Part shown: piece after piece, positions 15,709-23,453 of the stretch
How the letters are laid out: the number at the start of each line of letters is the position of its first letter
Position numbering within the stretch: the stretch's first letter is position 1
Assembly: GCF_000024865.1 (NCBI RefSeq)
Contig: NC_013595.1
Coordinates: forward strand, 806,001-870,000
DNA length: 64,000 bases
Direction of reading: 5' to 3'
From: Streptosporangium roseum DSM 43021
GTDB lineage: Bacteria; Actinomycetota; Actinomycetes; Streptosporangiales; Streptosporangiaceae
Program-made: the position numbers and the translations under genes
Notes under the pieces: model-generated
What the model was told of the DNA's origin: nothing
The model's database searches: none
What the model saw: the letters and a program-made list of their open reading frames with translations, nothing else

Positions 15709-16470
15709 TCAGGTCTCCACGTTGGGGAAATGGAAGGGGTTGTGTGGGAGTCTGCGCTGTCGCGAGACGTTGGCGCGGACGTAGTAGACGGCGTAGTGCA
15801 GCAGTGCGAGCAGTCCGATGACCACCAGCAGCAGGGCCGTGTTGGGGTCGGCCCCGACCATGCCGAGCGCGCCGACCGCGATGTAGGAGCTGTTGACGAG
15901 GGCCAGCATCATCACGTTGATCCCCGGCCAGGCGAGCGGCGCGTAGGTCTCGGGATAGCGGGGGTCCACCGGCAGGTTGGGGGTCCAGCCGAGGGCCGAG
16001 AAGTGGTCCTTGAGCTGGACCACGTAGAGCAGGCGGAAGTTGTTGAGCGCACGCGCGGTCCGCATGTGCGCGTTCACCGCCTCGATCAGCCGCAGGAATG
16101 GCAACATGTTCAGCAGTCCGAACGCGGCGATCGTCGCGAACAGATACCACGGCACGCCGTTCCAGGAGGTCAGCGTCCCCGGGTTGATCACCTTCGCGCT
16201 GGCCAGCGCGATGGCCGCGGCGAACGGGGCGGCGAGCAGGCTCATGGAGAGCCTGGTCATCTTGAGCCGTTCGTCCTTGGCGGCGAGGTAGACGTGGTAG
16301 GTCCCGCTGAAGTCCACGGCCACGAGCTGGAGAAAGTCCTTGGGTTCCACGGGCAGGTCGTCGAGCCTCTCGGGCAGCGACTCCGCGGTCATGCGCGGCA
16401 ACATCTTCCGCATCGGGACCCACTCTCGGGGGCTGGCGGGCTTGCGCGGTAAGAAGATTTTGACCCACAT
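15709..16470 (-). CDS. Four-helix membrane protein of unknown function, first gene of TS-like/HAD operon
   Basis: 253 residues. I do not recognise the family. A cytoplasmic N-terminus of about 80 residues includes VAVDFSGTYHVYLAAKDERL. Two membrane helices follow (about residues 92-113 and 124-145), then a soluble loop of some 55 residues (MRTARALNNFRLLYVVQLKD and PVDPRYPETYAPL), then two more helices (about 192-213 and 220-240). The stop is immediately followed by the ATG of the thymidylate-synthase-like gene, so the products are probably made in a fixed ratio. The start is uncertain: ATG 16470 has no good ribosome site, and GTG 16494 is an alternative. Confidence 0.7.
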   Translation of the reverse strand: MWVKIFLPRKPASPREWVPMRKMLPRMTAESLPERLDDLPVEPKDFLQLVAVDFSGTYHVYLAAKDERLKMTRLSMSLLAAPFAAAIALASAKVINPGTLTSWNGVPWYLFATIAAFGLLNMLPFLRLIEAVNAHMRTARALNNFRLLYVVQLKDHFSALGWTPNLPVDPRYPETYAPLAWPGINVMMLALVNSSYIAVGALGMVGADPNTALLLVVIGLLALLHYAVYYVRANVSRQRRLPHNPFHFPNVET

Positions 16471-16566
16471 GTCAGCCGTGCGCGCGTGATTCACCACATC
16501 TCTCACAACTTCTCTGAGCCAACCGGCGTCTAAGGGGTGACGTTGCCGGGGACGGGGGTTCTCACC

Positions 16567-19500
16567 ATGGGACTGACGGCGCTCGCACCGGGCGATCCCG
16601 TACGGCTGGGCGCGTACCGGCTGGCCGGGCGGCTGGGGGCAGGCGGTCAGGGGGTCGTCTACGAGGCCTATGACGCCGAGGGCGGCCGAGCCGCGATCAA
16701 GGTGCTGCACGGGGACGTGGCGGCGGACCCGAGGCTGCGGACGCGGTTCATGAAGGAGGCTGAGGCTGCGCGGCGGGTGGCGTCGTTCTGCACGGCCCGG
16801 ATCCTCGCGGTCGACTTCGACGCGCCGAGGCCGTACATCGTCAGCGAGTTCGTCGCCGGGCCCGACCTGCGCGGGGCGGTCCGCGAGGCCGGGCCGTACG
16901 CCGGGGACGCCCTGCACCGGCTCGCCATCGCGCTGGCCACGGCGCTGACCGCGATCCACCGCGCGGGGGTGGTCCACCGCGACGTCAAGCCGGAGAACGT
17001 GCTGCTCGGCCCGGACGGCCCCCGGGTGATCGATTTCGGCGTGGCCAGGACCGGGGAGATGCCGCCGACCACGACGGGGATCGTCACGGGGACGCCGACG
17101 TACATGGCGCCCGAGGTGTTCGTCGGGCAGCGGGCCGGCGCCCCGGCCGATGTGTTCGCCTGGGGCGGGGTGCTGCTGTTCGCCGCCACGGGCAAGGACC
17201 CGTTCCAGGCGGAGACCCTGGGCGGCGTGATGCACCGGGTGCTCACCGTCGACCCCGACCTCGGCGACGTCGCCGAGCCGCTGCGCTCGCTGATGGCCGC
17301 CGCGCTGGCCAAGGAGGCGACGGGCCGGCCGACCGCGCACGAGCTGCTGACCGGCCTGCTCGGCGGCGCCGCCGTCACGGCGGGCCCGCCGGCCGTACGG
17401 GAGACGGGCGCGGCCGGTGGGCCCGCGCCCGCGACCTCGGCGGCGGAGGACGGCGGGGCCGGAGGCGAGGGCACGGAGGACGGGGTGGCCGCGGACCTCG
17501 TGGCGGGGGCACGGGCGGCCCGGGGGGTCCTGCCGGCCGGATCCGGCGCCCCCGCGCTCGGCGTGGTCGCCGAGGAGGCCTTCGCCGGGCTGCCGCCCGA
17601 GGCGCAGGCCGACGCCCCCGGGGTGCTGCTCCGCATGATCGGTGACGACTCGATCCAGAGCATCGACTACCGGCCGGAGGACGAGCCGGTGATCGCCCGT
17701 TTCGCCGACGCCGGGCTGCTGGTCAGGGAGGGCGCCACAGTCGTTCCGGCCGGAGCGGCCCTGTCGCGGGCCTGGCCCCGGCTGCGCGAGTGGCTGGCGG
17801 CCGAGCGCGACGGGCTGCCGGTGCATCGCCGGCTGGCCGAGGCGGCCCGGGTCTGGGAGGAGCGCGGGCGCCTCCCGGGAGACCTCTACCAGGGGGCGTC
17901 ACTCCGGGAGGCGCTGCACTGGGCCGCGACCGAGCGGCGCTACCTCGGGATGAACCGCCGGGAACGGCAGTTCCTCGACATGGCCTCCGCCGTGGAACGG
18001 CGGCGCCAGCGCGGGCGGCGGCTGGTCACCGCAGGGATGGCCGTGCTGCTCGTCTTCTCGCTGGGCGTGACCGCGATCGCCCTGCGCCAGCGGCAGACTC
18101 TCGCCGGGCAGGCCGAGGATCTGGGACGGCAGCGTGACGAGTCGGCCGCACGGGCCGCCGCCGCCCGCGCCGACGACCTGCGCGACTCCGACCCCGGGAC
18201 CGCCATGCGGCTCAGCGTGGCCGCCTGGCGGATCGCCCAGGTGCCGGAGGCGCGCTCCGCGCTGCAGGCCGCGCTGGCCCAGGCGAAGATCGACGTGTTC
18301 ACCGACCCCGACGCCACCTCCAGGGCCTCCTACGTCCTGACACCCGACGCGCGGACGCTCGTGCGGGCGTACGGCGGCGAGGTCCGCATGTACGACGTGG
18401 CCACGCACAGGCCGGTCCGGTCCTTGCGGGGAGTGGGAGACCGCGCCGCCGTGACCGCGGCGAGTTCTGACGGCTCGATCCTCCAGGTCGGCGAGCGGCT
18501 CTGGGACAGCACCACGGGTAAGGCCGTCGGCCCGGCGATCCCCGAGGGGGCGAGGGCGGAGCTGGAGCCGGAGCGGCGGCTGCTCTCGATCACCGGCCCC
18601 GACGGGCTGGTGATGCGCCCGCTGGACGGGGGCGGGCCGCTGGTCTCGGCGACCGGGACCGAACCGGAGGGGACCGTCTCGCCGGACGGCCGGTGGGCGG
18701 CCGTGGCCGGCCGTCAGGGCACGGTCGAGGTCTGGGACCTGGCCGCGGGGAGACGGGCGTTCAGCAGGAAGATCGACGGACCCGTCAGCCTCCGGGGGGA
18801 GCGGGGAGCGCCGCAGATCGCGTTCAGCCCGGACAGCGCGACCCTCGCGGTCGGCGGTGACACCTCGATCGTGCTGCTCGACCCCGCCGGCGGGAAGCAG
18901 CGCGGCGAGCACTTCCCGAGCACCGGCGGCGGCTCGCTCGGGTTCAGCCCGGACGGCCGCTTCCTCGCCGAGCAGGCGGACGACGCCCTCTACCTCTGGA
19001 AGGTGGCCGACCGGACCATATCCGCGCAGTTCCCCCTGGCGACCTTCGGCAGAGCGCGCTTCACCGCCGACAGCCGCACGCTGCGGTACCCGACCGACTA
19101 CGGCTCGGTGGTCTCGGTCGACATCAGCGCAGTCACCCACACCGACACCCTGAACGTGCCGAAGGAGCGCAGCGGCTGGGAGAGCGCGGCGTTCGCCCCC
19201 GGGGGGCGGGTGCTCGCCTACGCCAACCTGGGCGTGGCCCGCCTCTGGGACCCCACCCGGCTGGCCCCGATCGGCGGCCCGCTGACCGCCGACGCGGGCT
19301 CGGCCGGAATGTTCAGCCCGGACGGCAGGACACTCGCCATCCCCCGCAGGGACGGTTCGGCGGTGACCCTGTGGGATGTCACCACCCGCCGGAGCCTCAC
19401 CACCCTGGAGACCGGGGCCGGGCCGGTCATGGCCCTCGCCTTCAGCGGGGACGGCCGGACGCTCGCGGCCGGTGTGGGCGGTGGCGGCGGCAAGGAGATC

Positions 19501-20139
19501 CAGATCTGGGACGTGCGCGCGGGCAGGATCACCGGGACGGTGCCCCGGGGGGCCATCCAGAGCCTGGCCTTCCGCCCGGGCGGGGACCCGGTGGGCGGCC
19601 GGGACGGAGGCTCCGGAGGAGAGGTGATCTCCGTTGGGGCGGAGCTGGTCGCGCTCCCCGGCGGAAGGACGGTCAGTGCCCCCGCCGGGGTCAGCGGCCC
19701 GGACGTCCAGTCCGCCGCCTTCACCCCCGACGGCCGCGTCCTGGCCCTGGGCCTCGCCGACCAGCGCGTCCTTCTGTGGGACGTCGAGCGCGGTGCGCGC
19801 CTGGGCGTCCTGAGCGTCAAGGGGCTCCAGCAGCCCCTGCGGTTCTCTCCCGACGGCCGGGTGCTCGTCACGGCGGGAGACGGTGTCCGCCTGTGGGACA
19901 CCGCCACCCAGCGTGAGATCGGCGCCCTCCCACTCGCCGCGACCGCCCTCGATCTGGCTTTCAGCCCGGACGGCCGGGTCCTCAACGCGGTGGCACGCGA
20001 CGGCTCGGTCAGCCGCCTGCCGGTGGAACCCTCCATGGTCGCGGAGTCGGTCTGCGCCCGGGTCGGCTCCGGGCTGTCGGCGGCCGAGTGGGAGCGCCTC
20101 ATCCCCGGCATCCCCTATCGCGAGACCTGCGGCCGATGA
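16567..20139 (+). CDS. Ser/Thr protein kinase with nSTAND-like segment, membrane helix and WD40 repeats
   Basis: 1190 residues. Kinase domain 15-270: glycine loop LGAGGQGVVYEAYD, K45, HRDVKPENVL with D139, and DFG D156. After a Gly/Ala/Glu-rich linker, residues about 325-480 resemble the winged-helix region that follows the ATPase in nSTAND1 proteins (LSRAWPRLREWLAAERDGLP, then HRRLAEAARVWEERGRLPGD and MNRRERQFLDMA). No P-loop NTPase is present, so that module seems lost or replaced by the kinase. One membrane helix (about 484-505, GMAVLLVFSLGVTAIAL) precedes at least ten WD40-like blades (FSPDGR motifs) running to the end, probably outside the membrane. ATG 16567 is chosen; GTG 16537 is possible. 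Confidence 0.88.
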   Translation: MGLTALAPGDPVRLGAYRLAGRLGAGGQGVVYEAYDAEGGRAAIKVLHGDVAADPRLRTRFMKEAEAARRVASFCTARILAVDFDAPRPYIVSEFVAGPDLRGAVREAGPYAGDALHRLAIALATALTAIHRAGVVHRDVKPENVLLGPDGPRVIDFGVARTGEMPPTTTGIVTGTPTYMAPEVFVGQRAGAPADVFAWGGVLLFAATGKDPFQAETLGGVMHRVLTVDPDLGDVAEPLRSLMAAALAKEATGRPTAHELLTGLLGGAAVTAGPPAVRETGAAGGPAPATSAAEDGGAGGEGTEDGVAADLVAGARAARGVLPAGSGAPALGVVAEEAFAGLPPEAQADAPGVLLRMIGDDSIQSIDYRPEDEPVIARFADAGLLVREGATVVPAGAALSRAWPRLREWLAAERDGLPVHRRLAEAARVWEERGRLPGDLYQGASLREALHWAATERRYLGMNRRERQFLDMASAVERRRQRGRRLVTAGMAVLLVFSLGVTAIALRQRQTLAGQAEDLGRQRDESAARAAAARADDLRDSDPGTAMRLSVAAWRIAQVPEARSALQAALAQAKIDVFTDPDATSRASYVLTPDARTLVRAYGGEVRMYDVATHRPVRSLRGVGDRAAVTAASSDGSILQVGERLWDSTTGKAVGPAIPEGARAELEPERRLLSITGPDGLVMRPLDGGGPLVSATGTEPEGTVSPDGRWAAVAGRQGTVEVWDLAAGRRAFSRKIDGPVSLRGERGAPQIAFSPDSATLAVGGDTSIVLLDPAGGKQRGEHFPSTGGGSLGFSPDGRFLAEQADDALYLWKVADRTISAQFPLATFGRARFTADSRTLRYPTDYGSVVSVDISAVTHTDTLNVPKERSGWESAAFAPGGRVLAYANLGVARLWDPTRLAPIGGPLTADAGSAGMFSPDGRTLAIPRRDGSAVTLWDVTTRRSLTTLETGAGPVMALAFSGDGRTLAAGVGGGGGKEIQIWDVRAGRITGTVPRGAIQSLAFRPGGDPVGGRDGGSGGEVISVGAELVALPGGRTVSAPAGVSGPDVQSAAFTPDGRVLALGLADQRVLLWDVERGARLGVLSVKGLQQPLRFSPDGRVLVTAGDGVRLWDTATQREIGALPLAATALDLAFSPDGRVLNAVARDGSVSRLPVEPSMVAESVCARVGSGLSAAEWERLIPGIPYRETCGR

Positions 20140-20140
20140 G

Positions 20141-20307
20141 ATCCGTGGCGGTCAGGTCCAGTGCGGTGAGGTCCGGGGTGGTCAGGTCCGGGGTGGTGAG
20201 ATCTGTGGCGGTCAGGTCCGGGTCGGTGAGATCCGGGGTGGTCAGGTCCAGGGCGGTCAGATCTACGGCGGTGAGAGATCCACGGCGGTGAGATCTGTGG
20301 CGATGGG
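20141..20307. repeat. Array of eleven imperfect 15-bp repeats
   Basis: Nine contiguous 15-bp units run from 20141 to 20275 (consensus GTCCGGGGTGGTCAG, variants starting ATC and ending GTGAG). A 2-bp insertion follows (20276-20277), then two more units to 20307. The array begins 2 bp after the kinase stop. Read on the minus strand it encodes pentapeptides DLTxx, the pattern of pentapeptide-repeat proteins. The 2-bp insertion breaks that frame, and no start or ribosome site is evident. Confidence 0.9.
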
Positions 20308-20394
20308 GAGAGACAGGCGGGGCCCAAGCCGGACGGTCCATCGCACATATGGGTTTGAAGCTGTGGACGGCGGTGCCCTGCGTAGGCTCCTGCT

Positions 20395-20748
20395 GTGGAT
20401 GAAAGCCAGGAGTACACCAGGTACCGCCAGGACTCGGGGGTGCTCGCCGAGATCGGACGCTTCCTCGACCCCCAGGTCGCACGTCTCACCGTCCGGCTCT
20501 CCGGAGACCTGGCACGGGCCGCGGTCGCCGCGTGGGACCGTGACGAGGAGGGAGAGGTGGGCGAGGAGACCGTAGAGCAGGCCCGGGTCCGGGACCGCGC
20601 GGCGTCCCTGGCGCTGATCGGCCTCGCCGTGGCGGATCGCGGCACCGCCTCGGGTGACGAGGTCGTCGTGGAGCTGGACGTGACGGAGGTCGCGGCCGCG
20701 CTTCTGGCCGCCTACGACGAGGCCGTCATCCCGCTGGAATCCCCCTGA
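20395..20748 (+). CDS. Hypothetical protein, 117 residues
   Basis: I do not recognise the family. The sequence is acidic and mostly helical (GVLAEIGRFLDPQVARLTVR and DVTEVAAALLAAYDEAVIPL), with no membrane segment or cysteine. The GTG start has no Shine-Dalgarno, but TAGGCT lies 6 nt upstream, consistent with a leaderless mRNA. It stands alone between the 15-bp repeat array and the partner-switching genes, so context gives no function. The 144 bp that follow are C-rich, with short CCCCTGA-type runs and no clear hairpin. Confidence 0.6.
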   Translation: MDESQEYTRYRQDSGVLAEIGRFLDPQVARLTVRLSGDLARAAVAAWDRDEEGEVGEETVEQARVRDRAASLALIGLAVADRGTASGDEVVVELDVTEVAAALLAAYDEAVIPLESP

Positions 20749-20879
20749 CCCCCTGACCCCGGGACCCTCCGACCCTTTGCCCCCTGCCCCCGGGCCTCCT
20801 GATTTCCTGAGCCCGTGCCCCATCTGCCACCCTGTTCCCGGCCGTCCGGCGCATGATCTGCGGTGCCGTACGGACGCAA

Positions 20880-20892
20880 TACACTGGCGCCG
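20880..20892 (+). promoter_or_regulatory. Putative -10 element before the MEDS-STAS gene
   Basis: TACACT (20880-20885) is followed by 7 nt and then GTG at 20893. This places the transcription start at or beside that codon. Confidence 0.5.
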
Positions 20893-21744
20893 GTGTCGCA
20901 GCGAGGGCGGGGTGAGTTCGCGGTGCGCAAGTCAGGGGTCATGCAGACGCTTGATCCGGTGGATGTCGGCGAGCATGTGTGCTGGGTCGTCGATCCAGAC
21001 CAGGGCTACACGGCCGCCACCTCGACGTTCCTGGCCGACGGCGAGCTCTTCGGTGACAAGGTGGTCATCGTCGGGTCGTTGCTGGAGCCCTCCCCGGCCG
21101 CCGGCACCCTCCGCGGGGCGATGGTCGTCGATCCGGGGCTGATCCGTGGCGCGGGTCCCACCCCCGACATGAGTTCGATGCTGGGCCTGGTGCGGCGCGA
21201 GGCGGACAGAGCGGGACGCCAGGGCTACCGCGCCCTCCGCGTGCTCGCCGTGATGGACCAGCTCGTGCCGCCGGGCGCGGGCGTGGACATGCTGATCGAC
21301 CACGAGCTCCGCCTTGACGAGCTCGTGGCGGACAGCGCGGCCATCATGGTGTGCGCCTACGGCCGTGACCGTTTCGGCGCCGCCACATTGAACCACGTGG
21401 CATGTGTTCACCCTCGCGAACTGGGAAGTGGATGGGCGGGGCCGTCGTTCCGGATGTTCAACTCGGGGCCGGACAGCTGGAGCGTGTGCGGGGTGGTCGA
21501 CTCCGACGGCGCCACGGCGTTCAGCGCCGCACTGTCCGCCGCCGCGGTGCTCTCGCCGGCGCTGCGGCTCCGTTTCGACGAACTGGAGTTGATGGACGCC
21601 GCCGGGATGCGCGCGCTCGTGGAAGCCGCCACCCGGGCCCCGATCCGCAGCATCACGGTCGAGGGCGCGAACCCGACAGTGCGCTCGTGCTGGGAGATGC
21701 TCGGCTACAGCACCTACGAGGCACCCGTGGAGCTGACGCCATGA
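20893..21744 (+). CDS. MEDS and STAS domain regulator
   Basis: 283 residues. The N-terminal part (about 25-190) is a MEDS-type sensor domain: VDVGEHVCWVVDPDQGYTAA with the early HxC, the variable central part, and the ending ACVHPRELG. The C-terminal part (about 195-280) is STAS-like (LRLRFDELELMDAAGMRALV). In place of a phosphorylatable Ser/Thr before the A-G it has MDAAGM, so it may not be controlled by phosphorylation like an ordinary anti-anti-sigma factor. It overlaps the next MEDS-kinase gene by 4 nt (ATGA). Start choice: GTG 20893 fits a leaderless -10; GTG 20923 has GGTGAG 8 nt upstream and is the alternative. Confidence 0.78.
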   Translation: MSQRGRGEFAVRKSGVMQTLDPVDVGEHVCWVVDPDQGYTAATSTFLADGELFGDKVVIVGSLLEPSPAAGTLRGAMVVDPGLIRGAGPTPDMSSMLGLVRREADRAGRQGYRALRVLAVMDQLVPPGAGVDMLIDHELRLDELVADSAAIMVCAYGRDRFGAATLNHVACVHPRELGSGWAGPSFRMFNSGPDSWSVCGVVDSDGATAFSAALSAAAVLSPALRLRFDELELMDAAGMRALVEAATRAPIRSITVEGANPTVRSCWEMLGYSTYEAPVELTP

Positions 21745-22694
21745 CCACTCAAGTCACCGGAGCGGAGGGGGCCGCAGGACTCCGCCACGAGCTTTACTCC
21801 TACTCGGGGGAGACGCAGTTCCTCGACGGGACCCTGTCCTTCATCGAAGACGCGCTGGCGGCCGACGAGGTCGTCCTGGTGTCCGTCCCCGAGAGCAGGG
21901 AGCAGATCCTCCGCGCGGAGCCGGCCGGCTCCGACCCCCGCGTGGTGTTCATGGACGTCTCCAAGCTGGGCCGCAATCCCGCCCGGCTCATCCCGGCCTG
22001 GCAGCGGTGGATCAGCGAGCGGGCGGAGGAGGGGCGTCCGGTGCGCGGCATCGGCGAGACCGACTGGAGCGGCCGCGGCGCGGCGGAGATCGCTGAGCTG
22101 CGCTATCACGAGTGGCTGCTGAATCTCGCCTTCACCGGCTCGCCGGCATGGTGGCTGCTGTGCCCCTACGACACCGACACGATCGATCCCGAGACCATGC
22201 GGGCGATCAGCCAGTGCCATCCGTTCGTCCTGGAGCAGGGCATCCATCGGGAGCTCCCGGACTACGTCCACGCGCCCTTCGTCTGGGACGACCTGGAGCC
22301 GGCGTGCGACCCGTTCGAGGAGTTCCCCTACGGCAGGGGGGATCTCGCGGCCGTCCGGGAAAAGGTGTCGGCCTGCGCCATACCACACGGTCTGCAGGGG
22401 GAGAGGCTGAGGGAGACCCTGATCGCGGTCACCGAGGTGGCCGGCAACAGCATCGCCCACGGTGGCGGCCACGGAACCCTCCGCACCTGGGTGCAGGGGG
22501 GCACGCTCGTCTGCGAGTTCCGCGACGACGGGGTGATGACCGATCCCATGATCGGCCGCAGGCTCCCGAGTCCCCGGCCGCTGAGCGGCCGGGGCATGTG
22601 GCTCGTCCACCAGCTGTGCGACCTGGTCCAGATCCGGTCCGCTCAGGGGGCCGGCACGACCGTCCGCCTGCACATCGTGATTCCGCCGGCCTGA
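21741..22694 (+). CDS. MEDS domain histidine-kinase-like anti-sigma regulatory protein
   Basis: 317 residues. An N-terminal MEDS domain (about 12-185; ELYSYSGETQFLDGTLSFIE, EVVLVSVPES, CHPFVLE) is followed by an RsbW-type HATPase (about 205-315): TLIAVTEVAGNSIAHGGGHG (N box), EFRDDGVMTDP (G1) and GRGMWLVHQLCD (G2). Such proteins are Ser/Thr kinases that bind a sigma factor or phosphorylate a STAS antagonist; the MEDS part would sense a signal, proposed to be a small hydrocarbon derivative in this family. It is coupled to the MEDS-STAS gene and convergent with a stand-alone STAS gene 15 bp away, giving a compact partner-switching set. The sigma factor target is not in the cluster. Confidence 0.87.
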   Translation: MTTQVTGAEGAAGLRHELYSYSGETQFLDGTLSFIEDALAADEVVLVSVPESREQILRAEPAGSDPRVVFMDVSKLGRNPARLIPAWQRWISERAEEGRPVRGIGETDWSGRGAAEIAELRYHEWLLNLAFTGSPAWWLLCPYDTDTIDPETMRAISQCHPFVLEQGIHRELPDYVHAPFVWDDLEPACDPFEEFPYGRGDLAAVREKVSACAIPHGLQGERLRETLIAVTEVAGNSIAHGGGHGTLRTWVQGGTLVCEFRDDGVMTDPMIGRRLPSPRPLSGRGMWLVHQLCDLVQIRSAQGAGTTVRLHIVIPPA

Positions 22695-22709
22695 CCACTG
22701 GTCATCCGG

Positions 22710-23075
22710 TCACCCCTCCTGGAGAGCCTCCTCCACGGAGGCGGAGAGCGTGAAGTAGGGCAGGACCCCGGTGGTGGTCAGCATGTGACGCAGGGTGCGG
22801 CTCACCCCGGCCAGGACCAGGCGGGTCCCGCTCTCCTGGCTCCGGCGCAGCATCCACAGCAGCTCGGCGAGCCCGGTGGAGTCGCAGAAGGTGAGTCCGG
22901 TGAGGTCGAGGACGAGCGTCGGTGACTCACCGGTGCCGCTGGTCCACGCCTGGGTGAGCTCTCGCCGGAACGTCGGCGCGTAGTCGTAGTCGAGCTCGCC
23001 GACCGCGCGGACGACGATGGCGCCGCCGTGCGATCCGGACGAGATGAGGAGCGTTGCCGCACCTTCGGTTGACAT
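22710..23075 (-). CDS. STAS domain anti-sigma factor antagonist
   Basis: 121 residues, essentially one STAS domain. The phosphorylation motif is intact: LDLTGLTFCDSTGLAELL, where the Ser of DSTG would be modified by a RsbW-type kinase. The remaining fold is standard (IVVRAVGELDYDYAPTFRRE, then ESGTRLVLAGVSRTLRHMLT). AAGGAG lies 6 nt before ATG 23075; an upstream in-frame ATG at 23102 lacks a site. Convergent with the MEDS-HATPase gene, which could be its kinase. The 378 bp from here to the glucanase stop hold only short repeats and the glucanase terminator. Confidence 0.9.
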   Translation of the reverse strand: MSTEGAATLLISSGSHGGAIVVRAVGELDYDYAPTFRRELTQAWTSGTGESPTLVLDLTGLTFCDSTGLAELLWMLRRSQESGTRLVLAGVSRTLRHMLTTTGVLPYFTLSASVEEALQEG

Positions 23076-23314
23076 CGAGAACTCCTTAGACCCGCAGTTC
23101 ACAGGGCGGGCGTTCCCTCCGTCCTACCAGGTATGCGGATCTGAGGGACTCATGATGGCCAAGAATCGGAGGGGATGAAACGCTCTGAACGTATCCAGGG
23201 TACGGCGGAACGGGGCCCGCCCGTCCGATGGACGTCTCCAGCATGGTCTCCGGTCCTTCTCGAACCTCGGTGAGCGCCCCGATGCCCTCCCGTTCACGGG
23301 GCCGGATCTTTCCT

Positions 23315-23368
23315 CATCTCACGGCCCTGCTGCATCTCACGGCCCTGCGGCATCTCACGGCCCCGCGG
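23315..23368. repeat. Three tandem 18-bp repeats
   Basis: CATCTCACGGCCCTGCTG, CATCTCACGGCCCTGCGG and CATCTCACGGCCCCGCGG follow each other without gaps at 23315, 23333 and 23351. They lie between the STAS gene and the glucanase terminator. The + frame would read HLTALR-type hexapeptides, but no credible gene surrounds it. Confidence 0.85.
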
Positions 23369-23396
23369 CCGGCCGGCGCGGCTCCCGCCACGCGAC

Positions 23397-23437
23397 GGAG
23401 GCGCCGCCGGGAGGTCGGACCTCCCGGCGGCGCCTCC
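23397..23437 (-). terminator. Very strong hairpin terminator of the glucanase gene
   Basis: A 20-bp perfect inverted repeat, GGAGGCGCCGCCGGGAGGTC and its complement, around a single central base. It lies 16 bp past the stop of the glucanase gene. No U-run follows. Confidence 0.85.
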
Positions 23438-23453
23438 ACCGGCTCCGCTCTCC

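Noticed and set aside
20141..20307. CRISPR array
   Set aside because: Units are contiguous 15-mers without spacers, and no cas genes are present.
20099..20482. Minus-strand 127-codon frame with DLTxx pentapeptides as a real gene
   Set aside because: No ribosome site, the frame overlaps the start of the 117-residue gene and kinase end, and a 2-bp insertion breaks the repeat phase. Kept only as a repeat array.
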